From assembly GCA_937872385.1 (NCBI GenBank), contig CALMSO010000026.1:205932-269931 (forward strand): a DNA stretch of 64,000 nucleotides. The letters run 5' to 3'. Below are positions 54,201 through 63,672 of the stretch, piece by piece (the first letter of the stretch is position 1; each line of letters opens with the position of its first letter). The translations under genes were made by a program, and so were the position numbers. The stretch comes from an uncultured Saprospiraceae bacterium (GTDB taxonomy: Bacteria > Bacteroidota > Bacteroidia > Chitinophagales > Saprospiraceae). Below the pieces are notes generated by a model that had not been told where the DNA came from, ran no database searches, and saw nothing but the letters and a program-made list of their open reading frames with translations.

Positions 54201-55590
54201 CTACCTGATCGTAAAGGGCTTGAAGCGTGTTACTGTCGTCGGGGTTTTGGCGGAGTGCAGCGAGTAGTTCTTCCTGCGTCTGGCTTTGTGTGCCAAGTTT
54301 TTCCCGCATTTTGGCAATGGCATCCTCAATGTAGTTTTTCCACTGTGGCCGCAGGTCGAGGCATTTTTCAAACCAGGAGAGCGCCTCCTCCCATTTTTGC
54401 TGGTTTTCGCAAAGCCAAGCGTAGCCCCAGTGCCCGTCGAAGCTGCTATTATCAAGTGCCAGTACGCGCTGGTAGGCAGCGCTGGCTTCGCTGTATTGAT
54501 CGGTGTCGCGGTACAGATAACCGAGGTTGATATGAGCCAGCACCCGGTCGGGGTGTCGTTCGGCGGCGCGTTTGAACCATGCTTCGGCTAAGTCGTACTC
54601 TTGATTTTGCTGATATGCATAGCCCACCTCGATATAGGCGGAGTAGGCGAGGCGCTCGTCGAGGCGCTCTATTTTGTTGGCCCATTCGGGCATTTCTACA
54701 CCGCGCGCTTCAAAAAATTCGGTTTTGCCACAGAGCTTGATTAGCCAGAAATAGACATTGGCAGCGCCAGGGTTTTTGCGTTGCGCATCGGCGTACCATT
54801 CGGCAGCTACTTGGTGTTTGCCTTCTTCGGCGTAGGTTTCGCCGAGGTAGAGCATGTTGTCCACGTCGTCGGGGTCGAGTTGTCGGGCTTTTTGAAAATA
54901 CTGTCGTGCCTCTTCAAATTTGAGGTCTTTCATCAGGTACTCGCCCATGCCGCGTTGCGCCCGGCTGAGCTGCGGCGTCAGTTCAATAGCTTTTGTAAAA
55001 TAGGCCAGCGCGCGCTCCATATTCACAAAATGATACAATTCGATTTCGCCGCAAGCGACCATAATTTTAGAGCGCAGCTCCGAGGTCAAAAGCTTCGATT
55101 CTGATAGCGCTTCAAAAAGTGGATAACTCTCTGCCCAGCGTTCAAGCGCGACATAGGGCACCCACTTTTGGCAAAGCGCAAATATGGGCTCCTGCACAAT
55201 GGCTGCCTCCCACTCCGCGGCGATAAACTTGAGGCAAAGCTCGTGGCGCCACTCCACCAGGGCTTCTGCAAAAGCGAGTAGCCAAGTTTCCCAACCGGTC
55301 CGAGGGTTTTCAGCGGCGGCGGCACGTATTTTTTCACGGGTATATTGCCAGAATAATTCTACAAAACCTGCCTCAAGCTTGAGCATTGCGTCCAGCAGCG
55401 GAGTTTGTTCGAGTACCTGCCCTTCCACTCGGTCCATGCGTCTCCAGATGGCATAGGGCTCGGGCTCCTCACTGAATGCATGGCGCATTTCCTCGAGCAT
55501 TTCAGTCGCCGTACGCATCGGCGCGCCGGCCCCGGCCGCGTGGTAGTATGCTTCTGCAAAGAGGGATGTTATGTCTTTGGTGTCGAACAT
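51220..55590 (-). CDS. giant tetratricopeptide repeat protein
   Basis: The 1456-residue protein has a helical non-TPR start (about 1-160), then about 36 tetratricopeptide repeats to the C-terminus. From about residue 510 two TPR types alternate: a type with ENLGLAxExxGQ and EAEAAY, and a type with NRLGxFYYRQEQY and AIxxYQQAI, giving a 68-residue super-repeat. Such a solenoid should be a superhelical binding scaffold. No signal peptide or membrane helix is visible, so it is cytoplasmic. It is 166 bp downstream of a CHAT protease gene on the same strand, a pairing typical of TPR-CHAT systems, so it may present or control the protease. Confidence 0.92.
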   Translation of the reverse strand: MFDTKDITSLFAEAYYHAAGAGAPMRTATEMLEEMRHAFSEEPEPYAIWRRMDRVEGQVLEQTPLLDAMLKLEAGFVELFWQYTREKIRAAAAENPRTGWETWLLAFAEALVEWRHELCLKFIAAEWEAAIVQEPIFALCQKWVPYVALERWAESYPLFEALSESKLLTSELRSKIMVACGEIELYHFVNMERALAYFTKAIELTPQLSRAQRGMGEYLMKDLKFEEARQYFQKARQLDPDDVDNMLYLGETYAEEGKHQVAAEWYADAQRKNPGAANVYFWLIKLCGKTEFFEARGVEMPEWANKIERLDERLAYSAYIEVGYAYQQNQEYDLAEAWFKRAAERHPDRVLAHINLGYLYRDTDQYSEASAAYQRVLALDNSSFDGHWGYAWLCENQQKWEEALSWFEKCLDLRPQWKNYIEDAIAKMREKLGTQSQTQEELLAALRQNPDDSNTLQALYDQVESLKNSTDWRKAIDLLQTIRIIKGETWEADFQNRAGVICYQQKQDEEAIQHYKKALALQPENIIYLENLGLASESAGMLEEAEAAYRKAVALASDNPVTHNRLGIFFYNQQQYETAITHYQRAIELAPDNAVYHNNLALALEFTNQFDAAEAAYQKAIRLNPDNAGYYNDLGVFYHNREQYEQAIAQYDQAIERDPGYALYYSNAGFAYELLGQLEKAVASYQQAAHFDPAQHNKIARLYLQLNRPQEAATHAQQAIAHNPEFATALDTLALALERQGQWHEAEQALRQAIALKDSSLDVYLNNLGLLFYKQERFAEAIELYQQAIDRRNDYALYHDNIGLAFEKAEKWSDAETHYRRSIALEPENALYRNRLGTFFYRQEQYEQARIYYVEATERAPDDPVGYENLGLASEHLGQYIEAEQAFRQALTVAAQAKDTYANRLGIFCYRRERHAEAIDFYQQAIAEQPKAVYFENLGLAHEGLGQWTEAETVFKKAIEIAPIAEKDLYYNRLGVHYYRLAQYEAAVTNYQAAIAHNDAIAVYHENLGLALEMLQQYDQAAAAYHKALSLSPDNAIYINKLGLIALQQNDPTTAEALFRQTIALRPNDPVGYENLATALGNLGQTEAALTTMTEALHHSDNKAFYHNAIGNLWYRSGDNTRAAEAYQQAIDADPEVGVYHENLGLAQEGLGQIEQAANAYQRVIELEPDNGRCFNRLGLIFFRYGAYDQAAHYFAQAANLTQEDPVMWENLGLAYEKTGETNDALQAYQQALAVAPPAEQHRYHNRLGVFYYSLQQTDLAILQYREAINQYNAEAVYHDNLGLAYERAQRWDEAETAYFQALDLAEDKDTYYNRLGNLYLKINDETRALEYFEQAIAYNPHKTVYYDNVAFIFERQQAWDKARIAYERALALAPDSPVFHDRIGNVLLAQQRYDEALPFFIQAIQLDPTNSTYLDNFLRAGKNHSDRKTVMKALQTMLSWPNMPQEAIQRALQEL

Positions 55591-55756
55591 GCTGCCGATG
55601 TAATGAAATGGTGTATTGGTTTATCGGTTCGTGGCAAAAGTTTTTCTGAGTGTATTAAAATAGCTATAAGGTTTTTAGAATCGAAATTTTAATGTATTAA
55701 AACTTTGATAATCAAATGTTTGCAAAATAAGTGTATTTCAGTTGACGTCCATCTGC

Positions 55757-57469
55757 TCACAGCGCCCGGTTATTCAGCTTATTTTTAATGTCTTCCACTT
55801 CTTCTTCCAGCAGCCGAATTTGCTCACCAACGGTGAAGCGCTGACCCGGGTCATTGATAATGGCAAAATCACTGCGCAAGGCATTGAGCCGCCGGATCAA
55901 TATTTCGAGTTGTTTTTTCAGTCCTTGCCGCTCTAAGTCGAGTATCGCCTCCATGGTCACAGAAGTGCTGCGCGTTTCGGTCAGCACCACGGGTTGCTCG
56001 CTGCTTCGGCGCGAGGTGGGTGCTGGGCTGGCATCTCGGTCGGGTTTGTGGTCGTGTGCGCGCTCGGAGGAGGGCAGTGGCGTACTTGCATCCCGCGAGG
56101 CTGTAGCTGTATCGGTGGTTGGAGCCGGCTTGTCGGGAATTTCCGAAGGAAAAAGCAGTTTTTTGCCACAGAAGCTGCACCAGTTATCGGTCGGATTGTA
56201 CTTTTTGCCGGGGTGGTCCGGACAGGTTTTGTACGTTTGTCCGGTAGCGAGCGTTGGGGTAAGGGCAGGTGTCGAGGTGGCAATGTCAAGAGCAAAAGGC
56301 CGCAGCACCGAAGAAAAAATGACTACACTGCCAAAAACCTTGTGGTCGTAGTTGCCATAAGGATTGCCACTACCGTCCATCAGTTTGCGTGCCAAAAAGA
56401 AGCGCCCTTCGGTAACGGCCGCCTCCACGTCGTCGCCATTGAGCAGGCTGTCGTAAACTTTTTCTACGAGCACCTGCCCCATGCGGTTGAGCACCGGGTT
56501 TTGCAGGGCGATGACAAAAGGAATACCTTTTTTGACCAATTTTACGGCTACCCCTTTGTCTTTGTTGTAATTACCAATACGCACTCCGTCGCATACGTGC
56601 AAAAAAATGAGGTGTGGCAGGCGATTCCATTCTTCAAAATAGCCCGCGAAGGTATCTTCGTTGATCCAGTGTTCTGTGTCTTGCTGGTCGGCATTTTTTC
56701 TTACGAAGCACAGTTCACCAGTGTCGCCATTTACACGGCTGCGGCCCATGAAATGAATAATGTGCGGAAAAAAAGGTGCGTCACCGCTAGGGTTTTGAAT
56801 GATGGCATTGAGTTGGTCGGCAAAAATATCTACTTCGGGTTGGCTGAGCACTTTAGTTTCTATCGTGTCCGGAAAACGCTCGGTTAGCTTTTGAAAATAC
56901 GCAAACGTTTCTTTGACATCGGCAATGTCGGTTTGCACATTCGGTAAGGCAGCGATGAGTAGCACGCGCAGCGGAGGCACAATGCGCTGTCGGGTTTTGT
57001 CCATTTCCAGCCAACTGCCGCCGAAGGGTAACTTGCGCACTAAGTCTATGCACTTTTTGGGGTGAGCCGCCAGAAAAGCCTCGTGCCGTTCGTCGGATTC
57101 ATAGTAGAGGTATTCCCAGGGGAGCATAGCCATCTCCTCGGCTTGGCGGTCGAATTCGAGAATGAGGCGATGCCGCTCGGCTGGGCTGCCTATGGCTTCT
57201 TTATAAAAGGTATCGAAGTGCATTCTAAGGGCCTCGTCGCTGAAAAGCAGGTTGAACAAAGTAGCGCCGAGCACTTTAAATTCTTCGCGGCCAAACACGC
57301 CTTCCTCCTCTTCAGAGAGGCGCATATTGAGCATTTTATGCAAAATACGAGCAATGAGCCGGTCTTTTTCTAAACCGGTAGCCAAACGATACGGAATGCC
57401 TTGCTGGTTGCCCCAGTTAAGCAATACCTTGTCCGGCTGCACCACCATGTAAAATTCATTGGTCTTCAA
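55757..57469 (-). CDS. CHAT domain protease with zinc knuckle and C-terminal coiled coil
   Basis: The 570-residue protein has a caspase-like CHAT domain (about residues 160-385) with the catalytic His239 in PHIIHFMGRSR and Cys293 in LIFLHVCDGV. An N-terminal region (1-150) holds the FYMVVQPDKVLLNW strand and DRQAEEMAMLPWEYLYY, also usual for CHAT proteins. Next is a zinc knuckle (CPDHP at 416-420 and CSFC at 431-434), a disordered Pro/Thr/Ser/Asp-rich linker (about 440-500) and a C-terminal coiled coil (about 505-570). The start is a TTG at 57469; the first ATG is at 57448 and would cut the first strand. It precedes the giant TPR gene and is likely its functional partner. Confidence 0.9.
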   Translation of the reverse strand: MKTNEFYMVVQPDKVLLNWGNQQGIPYRLATGLEKDRLIARILHKMLNMRLSEEEEGVFGREEFKVLGATLFNLLFSDEALRMHFDTFYKEAIGSPAERHRLILEFDRQAEEMAMLPWEYLYYESDERHEAFLAAHPKKCIDLVRKLPFGGSWLEMDKTRQRIVPPLRVLLIAALPNVQTDIADVKETFAYFQKLTERFPDTIETKVLSQPEVDIFADQLNAIIQNPSGDAPFFPHIIHFMGRSRVNGDTGELCFVRKNADQQDTEHWINEDTFAGYFEEWNRLPHLIFLHVCDGVRIGNYNKDKGVAVKLVKKGIPFVIALQNPVLNRMGQVLVEKVYDSLLNGDDVEAAVTEGRFFLARKLMDGSGNPYGNYDHKVFGSVVIFSSVLRPFALDIATSTPALTPTLATGQTYKTCPDHPGKKYNPTDNWCSFCGKKLLFPSEIPDKPAPTTDTATASRDASTPLPSSERAHDHKPDRDASPAPTSRRSSEQPVVLTETRSTSVTMEAILDLERQGLKKQLEILIRRLNALRSDFAIINDPGQRFTVGEQIRLLEEEVEDIKNKLNNRAL

Positions 57470-57600
57470 TGCTGATTACGGATTTTGCGTGCCTAAATTT
57501 ATTACAATTTTGCGGCCGTGCAAAGAATCCGTGCAGCAGTTGCGAAAATAGCGCCGTTTTTATACAATTGCAAAAGGTGCAACCTACAATGCTAATTGCT

Positions 57601-58257
57601 TCAAGCAATCTTTCTCAAGGTTTCCGGGCGCTGCTGGCGCTGCTCGCTAAGGCTCTCAAATGCGTACCCCTGCGTGGAGAAATACTCCAGTACCAAAGGC
57701 AGCACGTATTGCAGTTTTTCCATTGCTTTCAGGCTATCGTGAAAAACAATGATAGAGCCGGGCTGCGCATTGTCAATCACATTGTCGAGGCATTGCTCTT
57801 CGGAAGTGGCGGGGTCGAAATCGCCGCTCAGCACATCCCACATGACAATGCGATAGTGGCGCTGAAGAAACTGTGCTTGCCGCGGCCGCAGCCGTCCGTA
57901 AGGCGGGCGGAAAAGCTCCGAACCAGTGAGGCTGGCACCATGACGCACATTATGAAAATAGGGAATATTGTCTGTATTCCAGCCATCGAGGTGATTGAAC
58001 GTATGGTTGCCCACGGAGTGCCCTTCGGCTTTTATTTGTTCGAAAATATCGGGGTACTTGCGAATGTTGTCGCCTACACAAAAAAAAGTGGCTTTGGCTT
58101 CGTAATGCGCTAGCTCTTCGAGCACCCAGGGCGTCACTTCGGGGATGGGGCCGTCGTCAAAGGTGAGGTACAGCACCGGCTCGGCGGCGGGGATGCGCCA
58201 AGTAAAGTTCGGAAACAGGCTCTGAATGACCTGCGGTGTTTTGACTAAATACATCAT
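57601..58257 (-). CDS. polysaccharide deacetylase family protein (CE4 type)
   Basis: The 218-residue protein has the NodB-homology motifs in order: LTFDDGP (catalytic and metal Asp), HSVGNHTFNH (metal His pair), RPPYGRLRP, MWDVLSGDFD and IIVFHDSLKA (catalytic His). It removes N-acetyl groups from peptidoglycan or another N-acetylhexosamine polymer. There is no signal peptide at the chosen ATG (58257/58254); an upstream in-frame start at 58314 gives none either, so export is uncertain. Many Bacteroidota versions of this length are cytoplasmic in prediction. No operon partner. Confidence 0.9.
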   Translation of the reverse strand: MMYLVKTPQVIQSLFPNFTWRIPAAEPVLYLTFDDGPIPEVTPWVLEELAHYEAKATFFCVGDNIRKYPDIFEQIKAEGHSVGNHTFNHLDGWNTDNIPYFHNVRHGASLTGSELFRPPYGRLRPRQAQFLQRHYRIVMWDVLSGDFDPATSEEQCLDNVIDNAQPGSIIVFHDSLKAMEKLQYVLPLVLEYFSTQGYAFESLSEQRQQRPETLRKIA

Positions 58258-58657
58258 ACATTTTTTTTGTTGTTCACAGGATATAATTAATGGGACATTG
58301 TTTGTTAGTTGCAATAATAATGCACTACCAATAGCAAGCCAAGCACAATTTGCCCGCGTGTTGCCATTCGGTTTTTCGGGGCAACAGTATCAGTAAGTTA
58401 TCAATCAAAGTAGTAGTGCTGTTGAGTAATCAGGTGTTTTGTTTTTTGTAATCGGGGTGGCAAGCTTTGCCAAATTCCCTACCTTTGCACCTCATTATGC
58501 TACAGGGACTTTGCATTTATCAGTTCGGTGAGTTCATCATTTCTTATTCATAAACGCTTAGTATCCAGTATTCGCTGCCATTAGTATAAAAAATAAAGTC
58601 ATTTTTGCTCATTTTTACAAATTTTGTTTTGCTGTTCAAAAAACGATTCGAAGCATC
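58258..58657. other. divergent intergenic region before gltX
   Basis: The 400 bp hold no gene. They contain a TACCTTTG promoter element (58480-58487) and just upstream of it a short inverted repeat GGCAAGCTTTGCC (58459-58471), possibly an operator. The predicted gltX leader is about 165 nt and AT-rich, without a visible T-box. Confidence 0.5.
58480..58487 (+). promoter_or_regulatory. -7 promoter element for gltX
   Basis: TACCTTTG, followed by C, matches the Bacteroidota -7 consensus. No -33 TTTG is found at 19-21 nt. Confidence 0.5.
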
Positions 58658-60184
58658 ATGGAAAACATCCGAGTAAGATTTGCGCCCAGCCCTACCGGCG
58701 CACTGCATATAGGGGGTATTCGCACCGCATTGTACAATTATCTATTAGCTAAAAAACACGGGGGCACTTTTATCCTGCGCATCGAGGATACCGACCAGAG
58801 CCGCTATGTGCCTGGCGCTGAGGAGTATATCATCGAAGCCCTGCGCTGGTGCGGCTTGCTGCCAGATGAAGGGCCGGAGTTTGGCGGTGACTATGGCCCC
58901 TATCGCCAGTCCGAGCGCAAACATTTGTATGCACAATACGCCGAGCAACTTGTCGCCAACGGCCACGCCTACTACGCTTTCGATACGGCCGAAGCCCTCG
59001 ATGCACATCGCGTACAAGACAAAACGTTCAAATACGGTGCTGCTACGCGCCTGCGCCTGACCAATAGCCTGACCCTGCCGGCCTCGGAGGTGCAGCAGCG
59101 CATTGCCAATGGCGAACCTTGGGTCATTCGATTGCAAGTACCTGATAACGAATTAGTTGTTGTGCCCGATTTGATTCGAGGCGAAGTCACTTTCCGTAGT
59201 AAAGAACTCGACGACAAGGTGATGCTCAAGTCGGACGGAATGCCAACCTATCACCTCGCCAATATTGTGGACGACTACCTGATGCGCATCACCCACGTCA
59301 TTCGGGGCGAAGAATGGCTGCCAAGCACCGGCCACCACGTCCTTTTGTATCGCTACCTCGGCTGGGAAGCTGCGATGCCTCAATTTGCCCACCTGCCGCT
59401 CATCCTCAAACCCGACGGTAAAGGCAAGCTCAGCAAACGCGATGGCGCGCGTCTTGGCATACCTGTGTTCCCCTTAGGTTGGGCTGGCGATACGCCTGAA
59501 GAATCCTTTCAAGGCTTCCGCGAATTCGGCTTTCTGCCACAGGCCATGCTCAATTTCCTCGCTTTCCAGGGCTGGAATCCAGGCACCGAGCAGGAAATAT
59601 TTACCATACCGGAGCTGATTGAGGCTTTTTCTTTAGAAAAAATTGGCAAGTCCGGGGCGCGTTTCGATTTTGAAAAAGCAAAATGGTATAACCAGCAATA
59701 CGTGCATACCGCCGATGCGGCTACTCTTGCTACTTTTGTGCGCCCCCTACTCGAAACAAAAGGCTACCACCCGGAGCCGGCATTTCTGGAAAGTTTTTGT
59801 ACATTGCTCCGCGAGCGGGTCACGCTACTGCCAGAGTTTTGGGAAAAAGGCGCTTTCTTTTTTACCGAGCCCAAAGAGTACGACGCCAAAAATGTGCAAA
59901 AACGTTGGGATGCGACTACCCGCAACCTATTCGAACAACTGACGGATACGCTTCGGGCCATAGCAGACAACCAATGGTCAGAGCCGCGCGTTCATCAAAC
60001 AGTGCAGGAGTTCATGGATCAACATGAGCTGAAGCCCGGAGCACTATTTCCGCTTTTGCGAATCGCGCTGGCAGGCTCTACGCAAGGCCCCGCACTCTTC
60101 GGTATGATGGAGCTGCTCGGCAAAAGCAAAACCATCGCACGATTGGACAGTGCCCTGCCCCGGTTCGATGGCTTTGTTGCTTGA
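58658..60184 (+). CDS. gltX: glutamate--tRNA ligase
   Basis: The 508-residue class I synthetase has the HIGH motif as PSPTGALHIGGIRTALYNYL near the N-terminus, RIEDTDQSRYVPGAEEYI, and the KMSKS-type motif KLSKRDGARLGIPVFPL in the middle, before the alpha-helical anticodon-binding part. It charges tRNA-Glu (and in organisms with GatCAB also tRNA-Gln). The length agrees with the family. It is 83 bp upstream of clpB on the same strand but no functional coupling is evident. Confidence 0.97.
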   Translation: MENIRVRFAPSPTGALHIGGIRTALYNYLLAKKHGGTFILRIEDTDQSRYVPGAEEYIIEALRWCGLLPDEGPEFGGDYGPYRQSERKHLYAQYAEQLVANGHAYYAFDTAEALDAHRVQDKTFKYGAATRLRLTNSLTLPASEVQQRIANGEPWVIRLQVPDNELVVVPDLIRGEVTFRSKELDDKVMLKSDGMPTYHLANIVDDYLMRITHVIRGEEWLPSTGHHVLLYRYLGWEAAMPQFAHLPLILKPDGKGKLSKRDGARLGIPVFPLGWAGDTPEESFQGFREFGFLPQAMLNFLAFQGWNPGTEQEIFTIPELIEAFSLEKIGKSGARFDFEKAKWYNQQYVHTADAATLATFVRPLLETKGYHPEPAFLESFCTLLRERVTLLPEFWEKGAFFFTEPKEYDAKNVQKRWDATTRNLFEQLTDTLRAIADNQWSEPRVHQTVQEFMDQHELKPGALFPLLRIALAGSTQGPALFGMMELLGKSKTIARLDSALPRFDGFVA

Positions 60185-60267
60185 ATAAAATCTTGTTTTT
60201 CAATGTTTTACAAAATTGAAAATGCTATAAATATCGCCACACCAACGAACCAACAAACCATCAGATT

Positions 60268-63048
60268 ATGACCTACGAGAATTTCACCGTCAAAGCCCAG
60301 GAAGCCATTCTTGCTGCCCAGCGCTTGGCCGCCAGCCTCAATCAGCAACAGGTGGACACCACGCACCTCGTGCTCGGCATCATGGATACCGATGAAAATG
60401 TGACCACTTTTTTGTTACAAAAAATGAATGTCAACGTTTCGTCGCTCAAGCAAAAGCTGCACGATGTAGTCAAAACCTACCCCCGCGTGGAAGGCACCGA
60501 AAAGCAGTTTTTGACCGACGATGCTAATAAAGCATTAGCGGCAGCCAAAAAAATGCTCCCCGATTTCAAAGACGAGTTTATCTCCATTGAACTGATGTTG
60601 CTCGGCGTCATAAAAGGTAGCGACAAGGCAGCGGTGCTGCTGCGCGGGCTGGGTGCTACCGAAGAGGGCCTGCGGGAAGGCATTCAGGAATTGCGCAAAG
60701 GACGTACCATCACCGACCAAAGTGCAGACAATGTGTATAATGCGCTTGGCAAATACGGCATTAATCTCAACGAGCGCGCAGAAAGTGGCAAGCTCGACCC
60801 CATCGTAGGGCGCGACGAGGAAATCCGCCGGGTGTTGCACATCCTGAGTCGCCGCAATAAAAACAACCCGCTGCTCATCGGCGAGGCAGGCGTCGGTAAA
60901 ACCGCCATTGTAGAAGGTATTGCCTGGCGCATCATCAAGGGCGATGTACCGGAAAATCTGAAATCGAAAAAAATCTATACACTCGACTTAGCCGGGCTGA
61001 TTGCTGGGGCCAAGTTTAAAGGCGAATTTGAAGAGCGCCTCAAGGCCATTCTCAAGGAAGTGGAAGCTTCCGACGGCGAAATTATTCTCTTTATTGACGA
61101 AATTCACACCCTCATCGGGGCGGGCGGCGGCAGCGGCTCCATGGACGCAGCCAACATCCTGAAACCAGCATTGGCACGAGGCGAATTGCACGCCATTGGC
61201 GCAACGACGCTCGACGAGTATCAAAAATATTTCGAGCAAGATAAAGCCTTGGTGCGGCGTTTTCAGACGGTACGCATCGAAGAACCCAGCGTGGAAGATA
61301 CCATTTCCATCCTGCGCGGTTTGCAGGAACGCTACGAGGTGTTTCACAAAATCCAGATCCTCGACAGCGCGCTGGTAGCTGCGGCCGAGCTATCACATCG
61401 CTACATTACCGACCGGTTTTTGCCCGACAAGGCCATTGACTTGATTGATGAATCGGCTGCGAAATTGCGGCTTGAATTAGACTCTGTGCCCGCCAAAGTA
61501 GATGAGTGGGACCGCCGCCTGCGCCAGCTCGAAATAGAGCGCGAAGCCCTCAAGCGTGAAGGCAATTCGAAAACACTCAAAACCATTGACGAGCAGATAG
61601 CTAATGCCCGTGAAAAACGCGACTCGCTTACTGCTGGCTGGCAAATTGAAAAAGCCATCATCGAAGAAATTCAGGGAATTAAAAAACAGATGGAAACCCT
61701 CGAACTCGAAGCGGCCAAAGCCGAGCGCGCCAGTGATTATGAGGCGGTAGCTAAAATTCGCTATGGCGATTTGCAAGATTTACAATCCCGCTTGAAAGTG
61801 GCGGAGGAAAAATTAGAGCAAATACCCGAAGACAATCGCCTGACCAGCGGCGAAGTGGACGAAAACGATATTGCCGAGGTGGTAGCCCGCTGGACGGGCA
61901 TTCCTGTTGCCAAAATGTTGCAAAGCGAAAAAGACAAACTCCTGCGCTTGGAAGAAGAACTCGGCAAGCGCCTCATCGGGCAGCACGAGGCCGTACGCGC
62001 CGTGTCGAATGCCGTGCGCCGCAGCCGTGCGGGTCTGCAAGATGCCGACCGACCCATTGGTTCGTTTATTTTCCTCGGCCCTACCGGTGTGGGCAAAACC
62101 GAATTGGCGAAAGCCCTCGCCGAAGTACTTTTCGATGATGAAAAAGCCATTACGCGCATTGACATGAGCGAGTATCAAGAACGACACGCTGCTTCTCGGC
62201 TCGTGGGGGCGCCTCCGGGCTACGTGGGCTACGAAGAAGGAGGGCAACTCACCGAGGCCGTGCGCCGCCGACCCTATTCTATCATACTGTTAGATGAAAT
62301 TGAAAAAGCCCATCCGGATACCTTCAACGTGCTCCTACAAGTGCTTGACGACGGACATCTGACCGACAACAAAGGGCGCATCGCTAATTTCAAAAATACC
62401 ATCATCATAATGACCTCCAACATGGGGTCGGAAACCATTCTCGAAAATTTTGAAGACCTCGAAGAACTCGGGCCGGACAAAGCCAGCGAAATCATCGAAA
62501 CCACAAAGGAGGAAGTTTTCAACCTTTTGAAAGAAACCCTGCGGCCGGAGTTCCTCAATCGTATTGACGAGCAAATTATGTTCACGCCGCTCAGCCGCAA
62601 CGATATTCAACAGATTCTCAAGCTCTTGTTGAAAAAAGTGGACCGAATGCTGGGGCGGCAGGGCATTGTGTTGCGCATCAGCGACGCAGCCATGAGCCAT
62701 TTAGCCAATATGGGCTACGACCCGCAGTTCGGTGCGCGCCCCATGAAGCGGGTGCTCCAGCGCGAGGTGGTGGATGAGCTGTCAAAAATGGTCATTTCGG
62801 GTGGCTTCACGGCGGGCGACACCATTTACGGGGATGTGCAAAAAGGTGCGCTCTCTTTCAGTAAAACCCCATTTAAAGGGCAATCGGCGATAGAGCCGGA
62901 GCCGGAAACCGACCAAAAGAAGGCGAAACCCAGCAAGGACAATGCAGCAGACGCCACCACCGCCCAACGCCTGAAGGATATTCAAGAATTGCAAAAAGCA
63001 ACGAAAGACGTCATGGATGCTGCCAAAGACACTGGCGCTCCGGATTGA
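60268..63048 (+). CDS. clpB: ATP-dependent chaperone ClpB
   Basis: The 926-residue disaggregase has a Clp-N domain (about 1-145), the first AAA+ module with [13 protein letters not shown] and [15 protein letters not shown], a coiled-coil middle domain (about 405-540) of ClpB type, and the second AAA+ module with [25 protein letters not shown] and TSNMGSE. The middle domain distinguishes it from ClpA/ClpC, and there is no IGF/L loop for ClpP. It recovers proteins from aggregates with DnaK. A tail of about 60 charged residues (from about 866) beyond the usual end is an odd feature. No heat-shock promoter is recognised. Confidence 0.95.
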   Translation: MTYENFTVKAQEAILAAQRLAASLNQQQVDTTHLVLGIMDTDENVTTFLLQKMNVNVSSLKQKLHDVVKTYPRVEGTEKQFLTDDANKALAAAKKMLPDFKDEFISIELMLLGVIKGSDKAAVLLRGLGATEEGLREGIQELRKGRTITDQSADNVYNALGKYGINLNERAESGKLDPIVGRDEEIRRVLHILSRRNKNNPLLIGEAGVGKTAIVEGIAWRIIKGDVPENLKSKKIYTLDLAGLIAGAKFKGEFEERLKAILKEVEASDGEIILFIDEIHTLIGAGGGSGSMDAANILKPALARGELHAIGATTLDEYQKYFEQDKALVRRFQTVRIEEPSVEDTISILRGLQERYEVFHKIQILDSALVAAAELSHRYITDRFLPDKAIDLIDESAAKLRLELDSVPAKVDEWDRRLRQLEIEREALKREGNSKTLKTIDEQIANAREKRDSLTAGWQIEKAIIEEIQGIKKQMETLELEAAKAERASDYEAVAKIRYGDLQDLQSRLKVAEEKLEQIPEDNRLTSGEVDENDIAEVVARWTGIPVAKMLQSEKDKLLRLEEELGKRLIGQHEAVRAVSNAVRRSRAGLQDADRPIGSFIFLGPTGVGKTELAKALAEVLFDDEKAITRIDMSEYQERHAASRLVGAPPGYVGYEEGGQLTEAVRRRPYSIILLDEIEKAHPDTFNVLLQVLDDGHLTDNKGRIANFKNTIIIMTSNMGSETILENFEDLEELGPDKASEIIETTKEEVFNLLKETLRPEFLNRIDEQIMFTPLSRNDIQQILKLLLKKVDRMLGRQGIVLRISDAAMSHLANMGYDPQFGARPMKRVLQREVVDELSKMVISGGFTAGDTIYGDVQKGALSFSKTPFKGQSAIEPEPETDQKKAKPSKDNAADATTAQRLKDIQELQKATKDVMDAAKDTGAPD

Positions 63049-63081
63049 CTTTTAGCGCAAACTTTGCTATTTTGCAAAAAA

Positions 63082-63672
63082 ATGATAGCTATGGTTCAAA
63101 CGCAAGAGAAATTATATACCATCGAAGAATACCTGGCTTTGGAAGAAAAGTCGGAGCAAAAACACGAGTTTGACAAGGGAAAAATTATTGAAATGCCGGG
63201 AGCAAAGTTCCATCACAATGTAATTGCAGCAAAAATGATTGCGGCACTGGTTATCAGTTTCAAAGACAAGCAGAAAAACTGTAATGTGCTGGGTAGCGAT
63301 ATGAAAATTTACATTCCGGCAGCCAATAGTTTTGTCTATCCCGATGTATTAGTGCTTTGCGATTCGCCCCAGTTTTATAACAATCGAGAAGACGTGCTGA
63401 TGAACCCCTTGCTGGTTGTAGAGGTTTTGTCAGAAAGCACCGCAAACTACGACCGCGAGGAAAAATTCGCCAAGTACACTACACTGCCTTCCCTGCGCGA
63501 GTACGTACTCATATCGCAAGACAAGCCTTTCGTTGAAGCCTTTTACCTGCACGACCCCGAAAACGAACTTTGGAAAATTAGCCATGCCGCCACGCTGGAG
63601 GCTTTACTATATTTGCATTCTATAGATACAACTATCAGGTTGTCAGACATTTATCCACAGGTATCTTCATAA
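63082..63672 (+). CDS. Uma2 family endonuclease-like protein (DUF820)
   Basis: The 196-residue protein has the PD-(D/E)xK-type Uma2 motifs: YTIEEYLALEEKSEQKHEF, HHNVIAAKMIAAL, FVYPDVLVLCD (metal Asp) and NPLLVVEVLSEST (metal Glu) followed by REEKFAKYTTLPSLREYVLI. The family is abundant in cyanobacteria and frequent in Bacteroidota, and its biological role is unproven. The ATG at 63082 is used; the in-frame TTG at 63064 is rejected. It lies 33 bp after clpB and its stop overlaps by 6 bp with that of the convergent gene at the right edge. Confidence 0.88.
   Translation: MIAMVQTQEKLYTIEEYLALEEKSEQKHEFDKGKIIEMPGAKFHHNVIAAKMIAALVISFKDKQKNCNVLGSDMKIYIPAANSFVYPDVLVLCDSPQFYNNREDVLMNPLLVVEVLSESTANYDREEKFAKYTTLPSLREYVLISQDKPFVEAFYLHDPENELWKISHAATLEALLYLHSIDTTIRLSDIYPQVSS

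Noticed and set aside
51220..55590. DNA-level repeats that might suggest a CRISPR or tandem satellite
   Set aside because: The 102-bp periodicity is from TPR coding units with diverged sequence, not identical spaced repeats.
58493..58657. T-box or other riboswitch in the gltX leader
   Set aside because: No T-box sequence, specifier loop or terminator/antiterminator pair was visible, and T-boxes are not typical of this phylum.
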